In this document: in pieces, positions 1-6,675 of the stretch
How positions within the stretch are numbered: the first letter of the stretch is position 1
Layout: every line of letters starts with the position of its first letter
Source of the DNA: Planctomycetota bacterium
Lineage (GTDB): Bacteria > Planctomycetota > Phycisphaerae > UBA1845
Reading direction: 5' to 3'
Length of the DNA: 6,773 bases
Assembly: GCA_024278775.1 (NCBI GenBank)
Contig: JAJRSP010000236.1
Coordinates: 1 to 6,773, forward strand
Translations under genes and position numbers: made by a program
Notes under the pieces: model-generated
Told to the model about the DNA's origin: nothing
What the model saw: only the letters and a program-made list of their open reading frames with translations
Database searches by the model: none

Positions 1-93
1 GCGCGGCGGTACGACGGTCTTGTGTGTGACAGATGAGATGGGAAGCGCCGCGGCATGGGGAGTGTCGGGCGACACACGATATCTGGGAAGCCG

Positions 94-121
94 CGCAGGG
101 TGAACCCTGCGGAACCCTGCG
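94..121. repeat. Hairpin with duplicated 3' arm (10-bp tandem repeat)
   Basis: The unit GAACCCTGCG occurs twice in a row, at 102-111 and 112-121. The first copy forms the right arm of a 7-bp hairpin: CGCAGGG at 94-100 pairs with CCCTGCG at 105-111, with a TGAA loop. Because the arm is duplicated, the left arm could pair with either copy. The loop contains the TGA that ends the plus-strand frame entering from the left edge. There is no T-tract, so this is not a standard Rho-independent terminator. It may be replication slippage at a hairpin. Confidence 0.55.
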
Positions 122-192
122 GCTCGGGGGCGGTTCGGGGCAACACGATGGCATGCCATAGCATACCCTACGGGGGATCATGAAGTGTGTGA

Positions 193-269
193 CATGCCCA
201 AGCCGGAGGCGCGGGCATGAGTGTCGGCGCAAAACATGGCTGTGCTTCGCTTAGCCATGCCGCCCGGCC
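193..269 (-). repeat. Composite double-hairpin repeat, left copy (inverted relative to 2811-2888)
   Basis: Read on the minus strand, this stretch matches 2811-2888. Positions 193-220 are an exact 28-bp reverse complement of 2861-2888. The adjacent 235-269 matches 2811-2845 with scattered differences, nearly all transitions. The 221-234 spacer (14 nt; 15 nt in the other copy) is not conserved. Each conserved block is a hairpin. Block one has CATGCCC (193-199) and GGGCATG (213-219) as outer arms, with an inner GCC/GGC stem around a GGA loop. Block two has CATGGCT (235-241) pairing with AGCCATG (253-259), and its minus-strand tip contains GCGAAGC, a sequence known to make an exceptionally stable DNA mini-hairpin. 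This is REP-like or BIME-like architecture. The family name is not known to me. Confidence 0.8.
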
Positions 270-522
270 TCCCGCCGTAAAGGTGACGGTCCGCCCATAG
301 GCACCTCCATATCTACCGCCCATCAAGTCAACCCGGTTGAAGCATCGGCTTTTTTGATCGAAAGAGCGTCTGTTCGGGTGGGCTGCTACGCGGCATAATG
401 CCGTCATTGCGCCGGCGTCGTGCCGCGTGCCTACACCTGAGCGGATTCCGTGCGTGGCGAAGCGACCATCATCTGACAGTTCCGGGTATCTTTGGACCGA
501 GCCGGGCGAACATCACACCGGC

Positions 523-2751
523 ATGGTGGCCGAGGTCGCCCCGCTCGTGCGGACCGATCGGACCTACTCTTACGCCGTACCCGACGAGCTTCGTAATCGG
601 CTGCAGCTTGGGCAGCGGGTGGATGTGCCGCTGGGTCGGTCGGGGCGGCTCGTCACCGGCTTCGTTGTCAAGATCGTCGAGGGCACCTGGGACCACACAC
701 TGCGACCCATCGCCGGCTTGGAAGATGAGCGCAGTTTTCTATCGGCCGAGCTTGTCCAACTCGGACGAGACATCGCCACGCACTACGCCTGCCCGCTGGC
801 GCGAACACTCAAAGCCATGACCCCGGAGGGCGTGCGTCGCGAACGCGGGTTCAAGAGGGTTCGCTACGCATGTCTTCCGACGACTGATCCCGGCGCGCCG
901 GACGAACCGCGAAAACTCGGGCCGAAGCAGCAGGCGCTCGTCGAGGCGCTCGCAATCACGAACGAACCGATGCGGGTGAGCGAGCTGTTGCTCCGGGTGG
1001 GTGCGTCCTCCTCGGTGTTACGGGCTGCGGTAAAAACCGGCGCGATTGAGGTGATCGTCAAGAAGGAGCCCGCGCCGCTGGAGCCGATGTTCGCCGGTCC
1101 GATCGAGGAGCCGGACTTTGAGCTTCAGGAAGAACAGCACGCCGCGATCAACGCGGTGAATCGAGCGACCGACGACAAGACGTTCTCCGTCTGTTTGCTG
1201 TACGGGGTGGCCGGCTCCGGAAAAACCGAAGTCTACATCCGTGCGATGCAGCGCGTCGCCGCCCAGGGCAAACAGGCGATCATGCTGGTGCCGGAGATCG
1301 TGCTCACCACGCAGCTCGTGCAGCGGCTGGCCGCGAGGTTCACCGACGTAGCGGTGAACCACAGCGGTCTCACCGACGCCCAGCGTTCGATCATCTGGCG
1401 TCAGGTGGCCGACGGGAGGAAGCACATCATCATCGGCACGCGCAGCGCCGTGTTCGCGCCGTGTCCGAACCTCGGGCTGATCTGCGTCGACGAAGAACAG
1501 GAGACGAGCTACAAAAACCTACAGGCCCCGCGCTTTCACGTGCGCGACGTCGCCATCATGCGAGCCCAGCGGCTGCACATCCCCGTCGTGCTCGGATCGG
1601 CGACGCCCTCCATCGAGGTGTGGCACCACAGCACGCAGCGAGCCGACTACCGGCGGCTGGTTCTGCCTCACCGCGTTAAAAACCTGCCGATGCCCAAGAT
1701 TCACGTCGTCGATATGCGCGACGAATGGGCCGAAATGAAACAGCAGGTCGTGCTATCACGCACGATGAAACGGCTCTTGGAGGAATCGCTACAGCGCGGA
1801 GAACAGGCCATCATGCTGATGAACCGGCGCGGCTATGCGAACCGACTCGTGTGCGTGGAGTGCAAGCAGCGGATCACCTGCCCGAATTGCAACGTCGGGC
1901 TTGTCATGCACAGTACCACCGGGCAGTCCATCTGCCATTACTGCCATCAACGTGCGCCGACGCCCGCAACCTGCCCGAATCCGGCCTGCGGCGCAACACT
2001 GGTGCCGGTCGGCGTGGGTACGCAACGCGTCGAGGACGTGCTCGGGGTGTACTTCCCCGAGGCACGGATCGCCCGGGTCGATAGTGACACGATGCGGCAC
2101 CGCCGCGACTACGAGCGCACCATCAGCGATTTCGAATCGCGCCATATCGACGTCATCGTCGGCACGCAGATGATCGCCAAGGGGCTGGACTTCCCGTTTG
2201 TTTCCTTTGTGGGTGTCGTTCAGGCGGAGGACGCGGCCCTCTCTTCGGACTTTCGCGCGCACGAGCGGATGTTTCAGCTCATCACGCAGGTGGCCGGTCG
2301 CGCGGGGCGGTCACAAGGCTCGGGTACGGTCGTCGTGCAGACCACCACGCCGGATATCCCAGCGCTACGGTTTGCGCTCGCCCATGACTATGAGGCCTTC
2401 GCGAAGGCGGAGCTACAGGCCCGGCGTTCGGTAGGTCTGCCGCCGTTTCGACGGCTTGCGCGGGTGGTGCTGGCTCACGACCGTGACGAGATCGCGCGGC
2501 ACGAAGCGGACGCATTGGCACAACGGGTGCGAGAAGCGATCGCCGCTATGGCCCTGCATCATGCGGAGGTGGTCGGACCCAACCCATGCCCTCTGGCCCG
2601 GCTGAAAGGGCAATACCGGCATGACTTGCTCATCTACACGCACACCGCGGCTGACCTCCGCCGGCTCCTTCGTGATCTTCAACAAAGCGGCTCGTTAGCC
2701 ACGAAGGCGAAGCAAACCTTCGTGGACGTAGACGCCGTGTCGTTCTCGTAA
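523..2751 (+). CDS. priA: Primosomal protein N' (replication restart DNA helicase PriA)
   Basis: PriA is a 3'-to-5' superfamily 2 helicase that recognises stalled or collapsed forks and starts reloading of the replicative helicase. From the ATG at 523 the protein has 742 residues, close to E. coli PriA (about 732). Residues 1 to about 105 match the 3'-end-binding domain, beginning MVAEVAPLVRTDRTYSYAVP. The helicase core shows Walker A GVAGSGKT (228-235), a Walker B variant DEEQ (323-326), GSATPS (358-363), NRRGY (434-438), GTQMIAKGLDFP (547-558) and QVAGRAGR (589-596). The zinc-binding insert has eight cysteines: C444, C447, C453, C456, C471, C474, C484 and C489. The last pair is spaced C-x4-C, not the usual C-x2-C. 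Walker B ends in Gln where many PriA proteins have His. The frame is open upstream to a GTG at 427, adding 32 residues that look unlike PriA. I chose 523 by homology, since neither start has a strong ribosome binding site. The gene stands alone, bracketed by the composite repeat. Confidence 0.96.
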   Translation: MVAEVAPLVRTDRTYSYAVPDELRNRLQLGQRVDVPLGRSGRLVTGFVVKIVEGTWDHTLRPIAGLEDERSFLSAELVQLGRDIATHYACPLARTLKAMTPEGVRRERGFKRVRYACLPTTDPGAPDEPRKLGPKQQALVEALAITNEPMRVSELLLRVGASSSVLRAAVKTGAIEVIVKKEPAPLEPMFAGPIEEPDFELQEEQHAAINAVNRATDDKTFSVCLLYGVAGSGKTEVYIRAMQRVAAQGKQAIMLVPEIVLTTQLVQRLAARFTDVAVNHSGLTDAQRSIIWRQVADGRKHIIIGTRSAVFAPCPNLGLICVDEEQETSYKNLQAPRFHVRDVAIMRAQRLHIPVVLGSATPSIEVWHHSTQRADYRRLVLPHRVKNLPMPKIHVVDMRDEWAEMKQQVVLSRTMKRLLEESLQRGEQAIMLMNRRGYANRLVCVECKQRITCPNCNVGLVMHSTTGQSICHYCHQRAPTPATCPNPACGATLVPVGVGTQRVEDVLGVYFPEARIARVDSDTMRHRRDYERTISDFESRHIDVIVGTQMIAKGLDFPFVSFVGVVQAEDAALSSDFRAHERMFQLITQVAGRAGRSQGSGTVVVQTTTPDIPALRFALAHDYEAFAKAELQARRSVGLPPFRRLARVVLAHDRDEIARHEADALAQRVREAIAAMALHHAEVVGPNPCPLARLKGQYRHDLLIYTHTAADLRRLLRDLQQSGSLATKAKQTFVDVDAVSFS
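2699..2725. other. 9-bp hairpin inside the 3' end of priA
   Basis: CCACGAAGG (2699-2707) is perfectly complementary to CCTTCGTGG (2717-2725), with a 9-nt loop CGAAGCAAA. It ends 26 bases before the priA stop codon, in the codons for residues ATKAKQTFVD. The loop side reads GCGAAGC, the same heptamer found at the tip of the hairpin at 235-259. It may be a degenerate repeat absorbed into the coding sequence or an mRNA 3' structure. The stem is seen directly, while any function is inference. Confidence 0.55.
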
Positions 2752-2810
2752 CACCGCATGATGACGGACTTCATCAGCTGGATACGATGGTTCAACCTCC
2801 GACGCGAGAC

Positions 2811-2888
2811 GGCTGAGTGGCGTGGCCAAACGAAGCGCGGCCTTGTCCACAGTTCGAGATTCATGCCCGCGCCTCCGGCTTGGGCATG
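2811..2888 (+). repeat. Composite double-hairpin repeat, right copy
   Basis: This is the inverted partner of 193-269. Positions 2861-2888 are identical over 28 bp to the reverse complement of 193-220. Positions 2821-2845 match the reverse complement of 235-259 at 19 of 25 positions. In the first hairpin one stem pair is T-A in the left copy and C-G here (2827 with 2839), so pairing is kept despite two substitutions. The tip here reads ACGAAGC, not GCGAAGC. The second hairpin has arms CATGCCC (2862-2868) and GGGCATG (2882-2888). The copy lies 59 bases after the priA stop. Confidence 0.8.
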
Positions 2889-3083
2889 CCGCACGCGGTC
2901 AACGCCACCCCCATCAATGAGGCCGTGACAACGCACCGAAACCCGGCCCAGAGGTCCATACGGCTTACTTCGCGGACAAATACCTACACCCCCGCGTTGC
3001 CAGCACCAAGAACACGGGGCAGCCACCGCGAAAAGAGTAGTAAATCGAGTTGTACTTGTCCCTGAAGGTGCGAATCCGGGGGA

Positions 3084-3111
3084 TTGCCCCTTGGCAAGTA
3101 ATCGCCATAAT
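3084..3111 (+). promoter_or_regulatory. Candidate sigma-70-type promoter for the radical SAM gene
   Basis: TTGCCC (3084-3089) and CATAAT (3106-3111) are separated by 16 bases, which would start transcription near 3118 and leave a leader of about 70 bases. The -10 box is good and the -35 is partial. The ten bases CATAATGCCG at 3106-3115 also occur at 394-403, upstream of priA. The -35 lies inside a small TTGCC/GGCAA dyad (3084-3097). Confidence 0.35.
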
Positions 3112-3186
3112 GCCGACAACAATTAGTATGGCCCGTCCCGCGCGCTGGCGCAGGCGAGAGAAAAACTCGAAACGGATGACTGAAGC

Positions 3187-4908
3187 ATGACCACGACGCT
3201 AGTACGTATACCTCGCTACCCGACCTCCCGGCATGAAGCGCCCAGCCAACCCGTACATCCGCTGCGGTCGCGTGCTCGCGTGCTGCTAACCAGCGTTTTC
3301 GGTCCGTTCGCCCAGGACGACGAATACGGCAGTCGAAAAATGAACCCGATGGAGTTGTACCAAAACCAAGTTACGCGAGAGCAAGGGGTGTTCTCGCTGC
3401 GCATGTTTCATCGGTCGTGGGGTATCATGCTCATCCAGAACAACATCAGCGCGCCGTGTACCGTGCTTGATTTCCCGAGTCTCGATCGGTTCACCGAGGA
3501 GATCGCCTCCGGTCAATATGATATCGTGGGGATCACGTCGATCATTCCCAACGTGGGGAAAGTCGAGAAGATGTGCGAGCTGATTCGCAAGCACTCGCCG
3601 ACATCCACGATTGTCGTCGGCGGTCACGTGGCCAACCTTCCGGACCTGGATGAGATGATCGACGCGGACCACATCGTCCACGGGGAGGGCGTATCCTGGA
3701 TGCGTCGGTTCCTCGGCGAGGATGACAGCGCCCCCATCCGACACCCCCGCGTGCTCTCCGGCATCAACGCGCGCACGCTGGGACAACCGCTCCGCGAAAA
3801 ACCGGGTGACATCGCCGCCACACTGATCCCGTCCGTCGGGTGCCCGTTGGCGTGCAATTTCTGCTCGACCTCGGCCATGTTCGGCGGGAAGGGCAGTTGT
3901 TTCCACTTTTATAAGACCGGTGACGAGCTCTTCGACGTGATGTGCGGATTGGAACGTGATCTCAGCACGAAAGCGTTCTTCGTGATGGACGAAAACTTTC
4001 TGATCCACCGCAAGCGTGCGTTACGACTGTTGGACCTGATGATCGAACATAACAAGTCCTGGGCGCTTTATGTGTTCAGCTCCCTCAACGTGCTGCAGGC
4101 GTACACGATTGAGCAAATCGTCGGGTTGGGTATCTCCTGGGTCTGGACAGGGATCGAAGGCGAAGACGCGTCCTACACCAAACTCAAAAACGTCGACACG
4201 ATGGAGATCGTACAATCGCTGCAGTCGCATGGTGTTCGCGTACTCGGATCGACCATCATCGGACTGGAGCATCACACGCCGGAAGACATGGATCGCATCA
4301 TTGATTTCGCCGTCAAACACGACACCGAGTTCCACCAGTTCATGCTCTACACCCCACTGCCCGGAACACCTCTTTACGCCGAGCACGAGGCGGCCGGCAC
4401 CCTGCTCAGTCTCGAAGAAATGCCCCATGCGGATTCACACGGCCAGTACCGCTTTCGCCACAAACACCCGAGCATCCCGCGCGGGACGGAAACCGAAATG
4501 ATCAAACGCGCCTTCGTGCGCGATTTCGAGGTGAACGGTCCGAGTATTGTTCGGGTGGCGCGCACCATGCTTCTCGGCTGGAAACGCTACAAGAACCACC
4601 CGGACCTGCGGATCCGCGAACGATTCACGCGCGAGTCGGAGGAGTTGGCAGTGACCTATTCGGGCTCCATCTGGGCCGCCAAGCGTTGGTTCCGCCACAG
4701 CCCAGCCCTCTACAAGCGGCTTTCGGGGGTGTTGACCGATTTCTACAATGAGTTCGGACTGAAGGCCCGCCTGGCCGCCCCGTTGGTCGGTCGATTCCTC
4801 ACGATCAAGATGAAGCTGGAAGCTGGTCGGCTCAGCAGGGGCGTTCCCCACGAGCCCCCCACCTTCTGCGAAGCGAACGAAGCCGCGAAGGCGCTGACAA
4901 CGGCATAG
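3187..4908 (+). CDS. B12-binding-type radical SAM protein of unknown function
   Basis: This 573-residue protein has the two-domain layout of cobalamin-type radical SAM enzymes. The N-terminal Rossmann-like region (about 32-190) includes LLTSVFGPFAQDDEYG, VLDFPSLDRF, YDIVGITS and VVGGH (143-147). The usual DxHxxG cobalamin-ligand motif is not visible, so cobalamin may bind base-on or the domain may no longer bind it. The radical SAM core (about 210-400) has the [4Fe-4S] cysteines C219, C223 and C226 in CPLACNFC. It is followed by MDEN (267-270), TGIEGE (321-326), the STIIGLEHHTPED stretch and TPLPGTPLY (389-397). The helical, basic C-terminal part (about 420-573) keeps HGQYRFRHKHP and NGPS, which I recall from uncharacterised relatives. 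The chemistry (methyl transfer or other) and the substrate cannot be read from the sequence. The ATG at 3187 gives about 30 residues before the conserved RVLLTSVFGP. No strong ribosome binding site is visible, and a GTG at residue 32 is an unlikely alternative start. The gene stands alone, convergent with hemL. Confidence 0.9.
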   Translation: MTTTLVRIPRYPTSRHEAPSQPVHPLRSRARVLLTSVFGPFAQDDEYGSRKMNPMELYQNQVTREQGVFSLRMFHRSWGIMLIQNNISAPCTVLDFPSLDRFTEEIASGQYDIVGITSIIPNVGKVEKMCELIRKHSPTSTIVVGGHVANLPDLDEMIDADHIVHGEGVSWMRRFLGEDDSAPIRHPRVLSGINARTLGQPLREKPGDIAATLIPSVGCPLACNFCSTSAMFGGKGSCFHFYKTGDELFDVMCGLERDLSTKAFFVMDENFLIHRKRALRLLDLMIEHNKSWALYVFSSLNVLQAYTIEQIVGLGISWVWTGIEGEDASYTKLKNVDTMEIVQSLQSHGVRVLGSTIIGLEHHTPEDMDRIIDFAVKHDTEFHQFMLYTPLPGTPLYAEHEAAGTLLSLEEMPHADSHGQYRFRHKHPSIPRGTETEMIKRAFVRDFEVNGPSIVRVARTMLLGWKRYKNHPDLRIRERFTRESEELAVTYSGSIWAAKRWFRHSPALYKRLSGVLTDFYNEFGLKARLAAPLVGRFLTIKMKLEAGRLSRGVPHEPPTFCEANEAAKALTTA

Positions 4909-4909
4909 C

Positions 4910-4925
4910 CCTGCCGAATGGCAGG
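4910..4925 (+). terminator. Hairpin just after the radical SAM stop codon, possible terminator
   Basis: CCTGCC (4910-4915) pairs with GGCAGG (4920-4925) around a GAAT tetraloop, starting two bases after the stop codon (4906-4908). The following bases are pyrimidine-rich (TCTACCTTTCGCCTT) but lack a continuous T run, so termination would be weak or assisted. Confidence 0.45.
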
Positions 4926-4950
4926 TCTACCTTTCGCCTTGGGACCATGT

Positions 4951-4970
4951 GGGCATGCTATCTGCATGCC

Positions 4971-4971
<1 letters not shown>
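4951..4971 (-). terminator. 8-bp hairpin abutting the hemL stop codon, possible terminator
   Basis: GGGCATGC (4951-4958) is perfectly complementary to GCATGCCC (4964-4971), with a 5-nt loop. On the minus strand the stem begins at the last base of the hemL TAG stop (4973-4971). There is no T-tract on either side. Its arms share the GGGCATG core with the hairpins at 193-219 and 2862-2888, so it may be a minimal relative of that repeat and not a dedicated terminator. Confidence 0.4.
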
Positions 4972-6275
<1,304 letters not shown>

Positions 6276-6284
6276 ATCCAGCAT

Positions 6285-6290
6285 CCTTCC
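6285..6290 (-). promoter_or_regulatory. Ribosome binding site of hemL, deciding the start
   Basis: On the minus strand GGAAGG is followed directly by ATG at 6284 and, nine bases further on, by ATG at 6275. A Shine-Dalgarno element with no spacer would not serve 6284, so 6275 is favoured. The difference is only three residues (MLD). Confidence 0.65.
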
Positions 6291-6312
6291 GTTCTTGGTG
6301 TTCGTTCAACCC

Positions 6313-6327
6313 CGGTCATACTGACCG
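6313..6327. promoter_or_regulatory. Operator-like dyad upstream of hemL
   Basis: CGGTCA (6313-6318) and TGACCG (6322-6327) form a perfect inverted repeat around TAC. It lies 37 bases upstream of the preferred hemL start and overlaps the expected transcription start of the candidate hemL promoter. That is a typical place for a repressor site. A direct repeat TCATACT also occurs at 6316-6322 and 6330-6336. The binding protein is unknown. Confidence 0.4.
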
Positions 6328-6328
6328 T

Positions 6329-6357
6329 CTCATACTACCTAATAGGAAACCATGCAA
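6329..6357 (-). promoter_or_regulatory. Candidate promoter for hemL
   Basis: On the minus strand TTGCAT (6357-6352) and TATGAG (6334-6329) are spaced by 17 bases. This predicts a start near 6321 and a leader of about 45 bases ending in the GGAAGG ribosome binding site. Both boxes are partial matches. An alternative -10, TAGTAT at 6337-6332, would have too short a spacer. The -35 overlaps one arm of the hairpin at 6353-6379. Confidence 0.35.
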
Positions 6358-6379
6358 ACGGCGTACCAACGCCTTTGCA
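6353..6379. other. Long bulged hairpin in the hemL-ribE spacer
   Basis: TGCAAA (6353-6358) pairs with TTTGCA (6374-6379), and GGCGT (6360-6364) pairs with ACGCC (6369-6373). C6359 is bulged and the loop is ACCA, giving 11 base pairs in all. The hairpin sits immediately upstream of the hemL promoter candidate. It is not followed by a T-tract on the plus strand. It could be a regulatory site or another hairpin repeat. Confidence 0.55.
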
Positions 6380-6385
6380 CGCCGC

Positions 6386-6438
6386 ATGACACTTTCGACG
6401 GGTGCCCCTTCTTCGCCCTAACGCGAAGAAGGGGGGAC
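6386..6438 (-). repeat. Hairpin repeat family 2, copy A (inverted)
   Basis: Read on the minus strand this 53-base stretch aligns with 6494-6547 at about 41 of 53 positions with one single-base gap, by hand alignment. Shared blocks include GTCCCCC, GGGCNAAGAA, GGGGCACCCG and TGTCAT. The core is a perfect 12-bp stem (6405-6416 with 6423-6434) and a 6-nt loop. It differs from copy B by changes that keep pairing: one C-G stem pair (6425 with 6414) is T-A in copy B. Confidence 0.75.
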
Positions 6439-6493
6439 AGACTTCGTATGCAAGACTCCGTTCGCCACCCGAATCATTATCGCCTCCGTTTTC

Positions 6494-6547
6494 GTCCCCC
6501 ACCCTTTGCCTTGGGGCAAAGAATGGGGCACCCGCCGGTTCTGTCAT
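6494..6547 (+). repeat. Hairpin repeat family 2, copy B
   Basis: This is the inverted partner of 6386-6438, separated from it by 55 bases. The stem has an inner part CTTTGCC/GGCAAAG (6504-6510 with 6515-6521), a 2x2 internal mismatch, and an outer part CCCCA/TGGGG (6497-6501 with 6524-6528), with a TTGG loop. Two inverted copies of a hairpin repeat with a short spacer is the arrangement described for REPINs. No transposase is in the window. Confidence 0.75.
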
Positions 6548-6579
6548 ATACCCTGATACGCCCAAGATACGCCGTTCGC

Positions 6580-6607
6580 TTGACAGGGGCGAGGCCCGAT
6601 CTAGCAT
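6580..6607 (+). promoter_or_regulatory. Sigma-70-type promoter for ribE
   Basis: A perfect -35 box TTGACA (6580-6585) is followed after 16 bases by TAGCAT (6602-6607), a 4 of 6 match to the -10 consensus. Transcription would start near 6614, giving a leader of about 60 bases before the TTG start. This is the best promoter match in the window. Confidence 0.6.
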
Positions 6608-6661
6608 TTTCCACCGTGGGTAAGCCCGAGGGACATTGAGGTTTGCCTGTGTGGGTTCGGC

Positions 6662-6668
6662 GAAGGGA
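6662..6668 (+). promoter_or_regulatory. Ribosome binding site supporting the TTG start of ribE
   Basis: GAAGGGA lies seven bases upstream of TTG at 6676, an ideal distance. The in-frame GTG at 6649 has no such site and would add nine residues before the canonical MFTGIIE N-terminus. Confidence 0.65.
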
Positions 6669-6675
6669 TTACGTC

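Larger units (their letters stand above)
1..522. other. Left non-coding region, rich in dyads and repeats
   Basis: No convincing protein gene is visible here. Short open frames crossing the region are low-complexity translations of palindromes and GC-rich sequence. A plus-strand frame enters from the left edge and stops at TGA 101-103. It could be the last 33 codons of an upstream gene but resembles nothing I recognise. Visible structures are a dyad at 62-75 (GTGTC/GACAC arms), a hairpin at 94-111 next to a tandem duplication, a perfect 12-bp palindrome ATGGCATGCCAT at 148-159, a composite hairpin repeat at 193-269, and a short palindrome CGGCAT-A-ATGCCG at 391-403. A CATAAT at 394-399 could be a -10 element for priA, but the matching -35 position (371-376, TGTTCG) is poor. 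No rRNA, tRNA or CRISPR structure is seen. Confidence 0.6.
2752..3186. other. Spacer between priA and the radical SAM gene
   Basis: This 435-base spacer has no convincing gene. The open frames over it, including a 147-codon one on the minus strand, resemble no protein I know and part of their length is translated repeat. It holds the right copy of the composite repeat (2811-2888), then about 170 bases in which I see nothing recognisable. Next comes GGTGCGAATCC at 3067-3077, a small TTGCC/GGCAA dyad at 3084-3097 and a candidate promoter. No clear terminator with a T-tract follows priA. Confidence 0.6.
6276..6675. other. Divergent hemL-ribE regulatory spacer
   Basis: This roughly 400-base spacer has no gene. 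Short open frames on both strands here are translations of the hairpin repeats, which is why they contain repeated Pro-Phe-Phe-Ala or Pro-Pro-Phe-Ala peptides. It contains, in order, the hemL ribosome binding site, an operator-like dyad, a hemL promoter candidate, a bulged hairpin, the two family-2 repeats and the ribE promoter and ribosome binding site. No FMN riboswitch is recognisable in the roughly 60-base ribE leader. Confidence 0.6.

Noticed and set aside
2..103. Plus-strand frame from the left edge ending at TGA 101-103 as the tail of an upstream gene
   Set aside because: Only 33 codons with no recognisable motif. It may be real but cannot be supported from this window.
168..407. Minus-strand 79-codon frame as a small protein
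   Set aside because: Much of it is a translation of the composite hairpin repeat, and no ribosome binding site or protein-like pattern is seen.
193..2888. priA as cargo of an insertion sequence or composite transposon
   Set aside because: The inverted repeats are hairpin repeats in intergenic sequence. There is no transposase, no target duplication was recognised, and priA is a core gene.
3060..3085. GGTGCGAATCC as the T-arm of a tRNA or tmRNA
   Set aside because: The T-loop is wrong (G where the second T belongs), the flanking bases do not form a 5-bp T-stem, and no acceptor or anticodon arms are found.
2679..3122. Minus-strand 147-codon frame between priA and the radical SAM gene
   Set aside because: It overlaps the priA end and reads through the repeat. 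No family resemblance, and composition is unlike the real genes.
6352..6639. Small proteins in the hemL-ribE spacer
   Set aside because: The frames exist on both strands and consist of repeated peptides created by the palindromic repeats.
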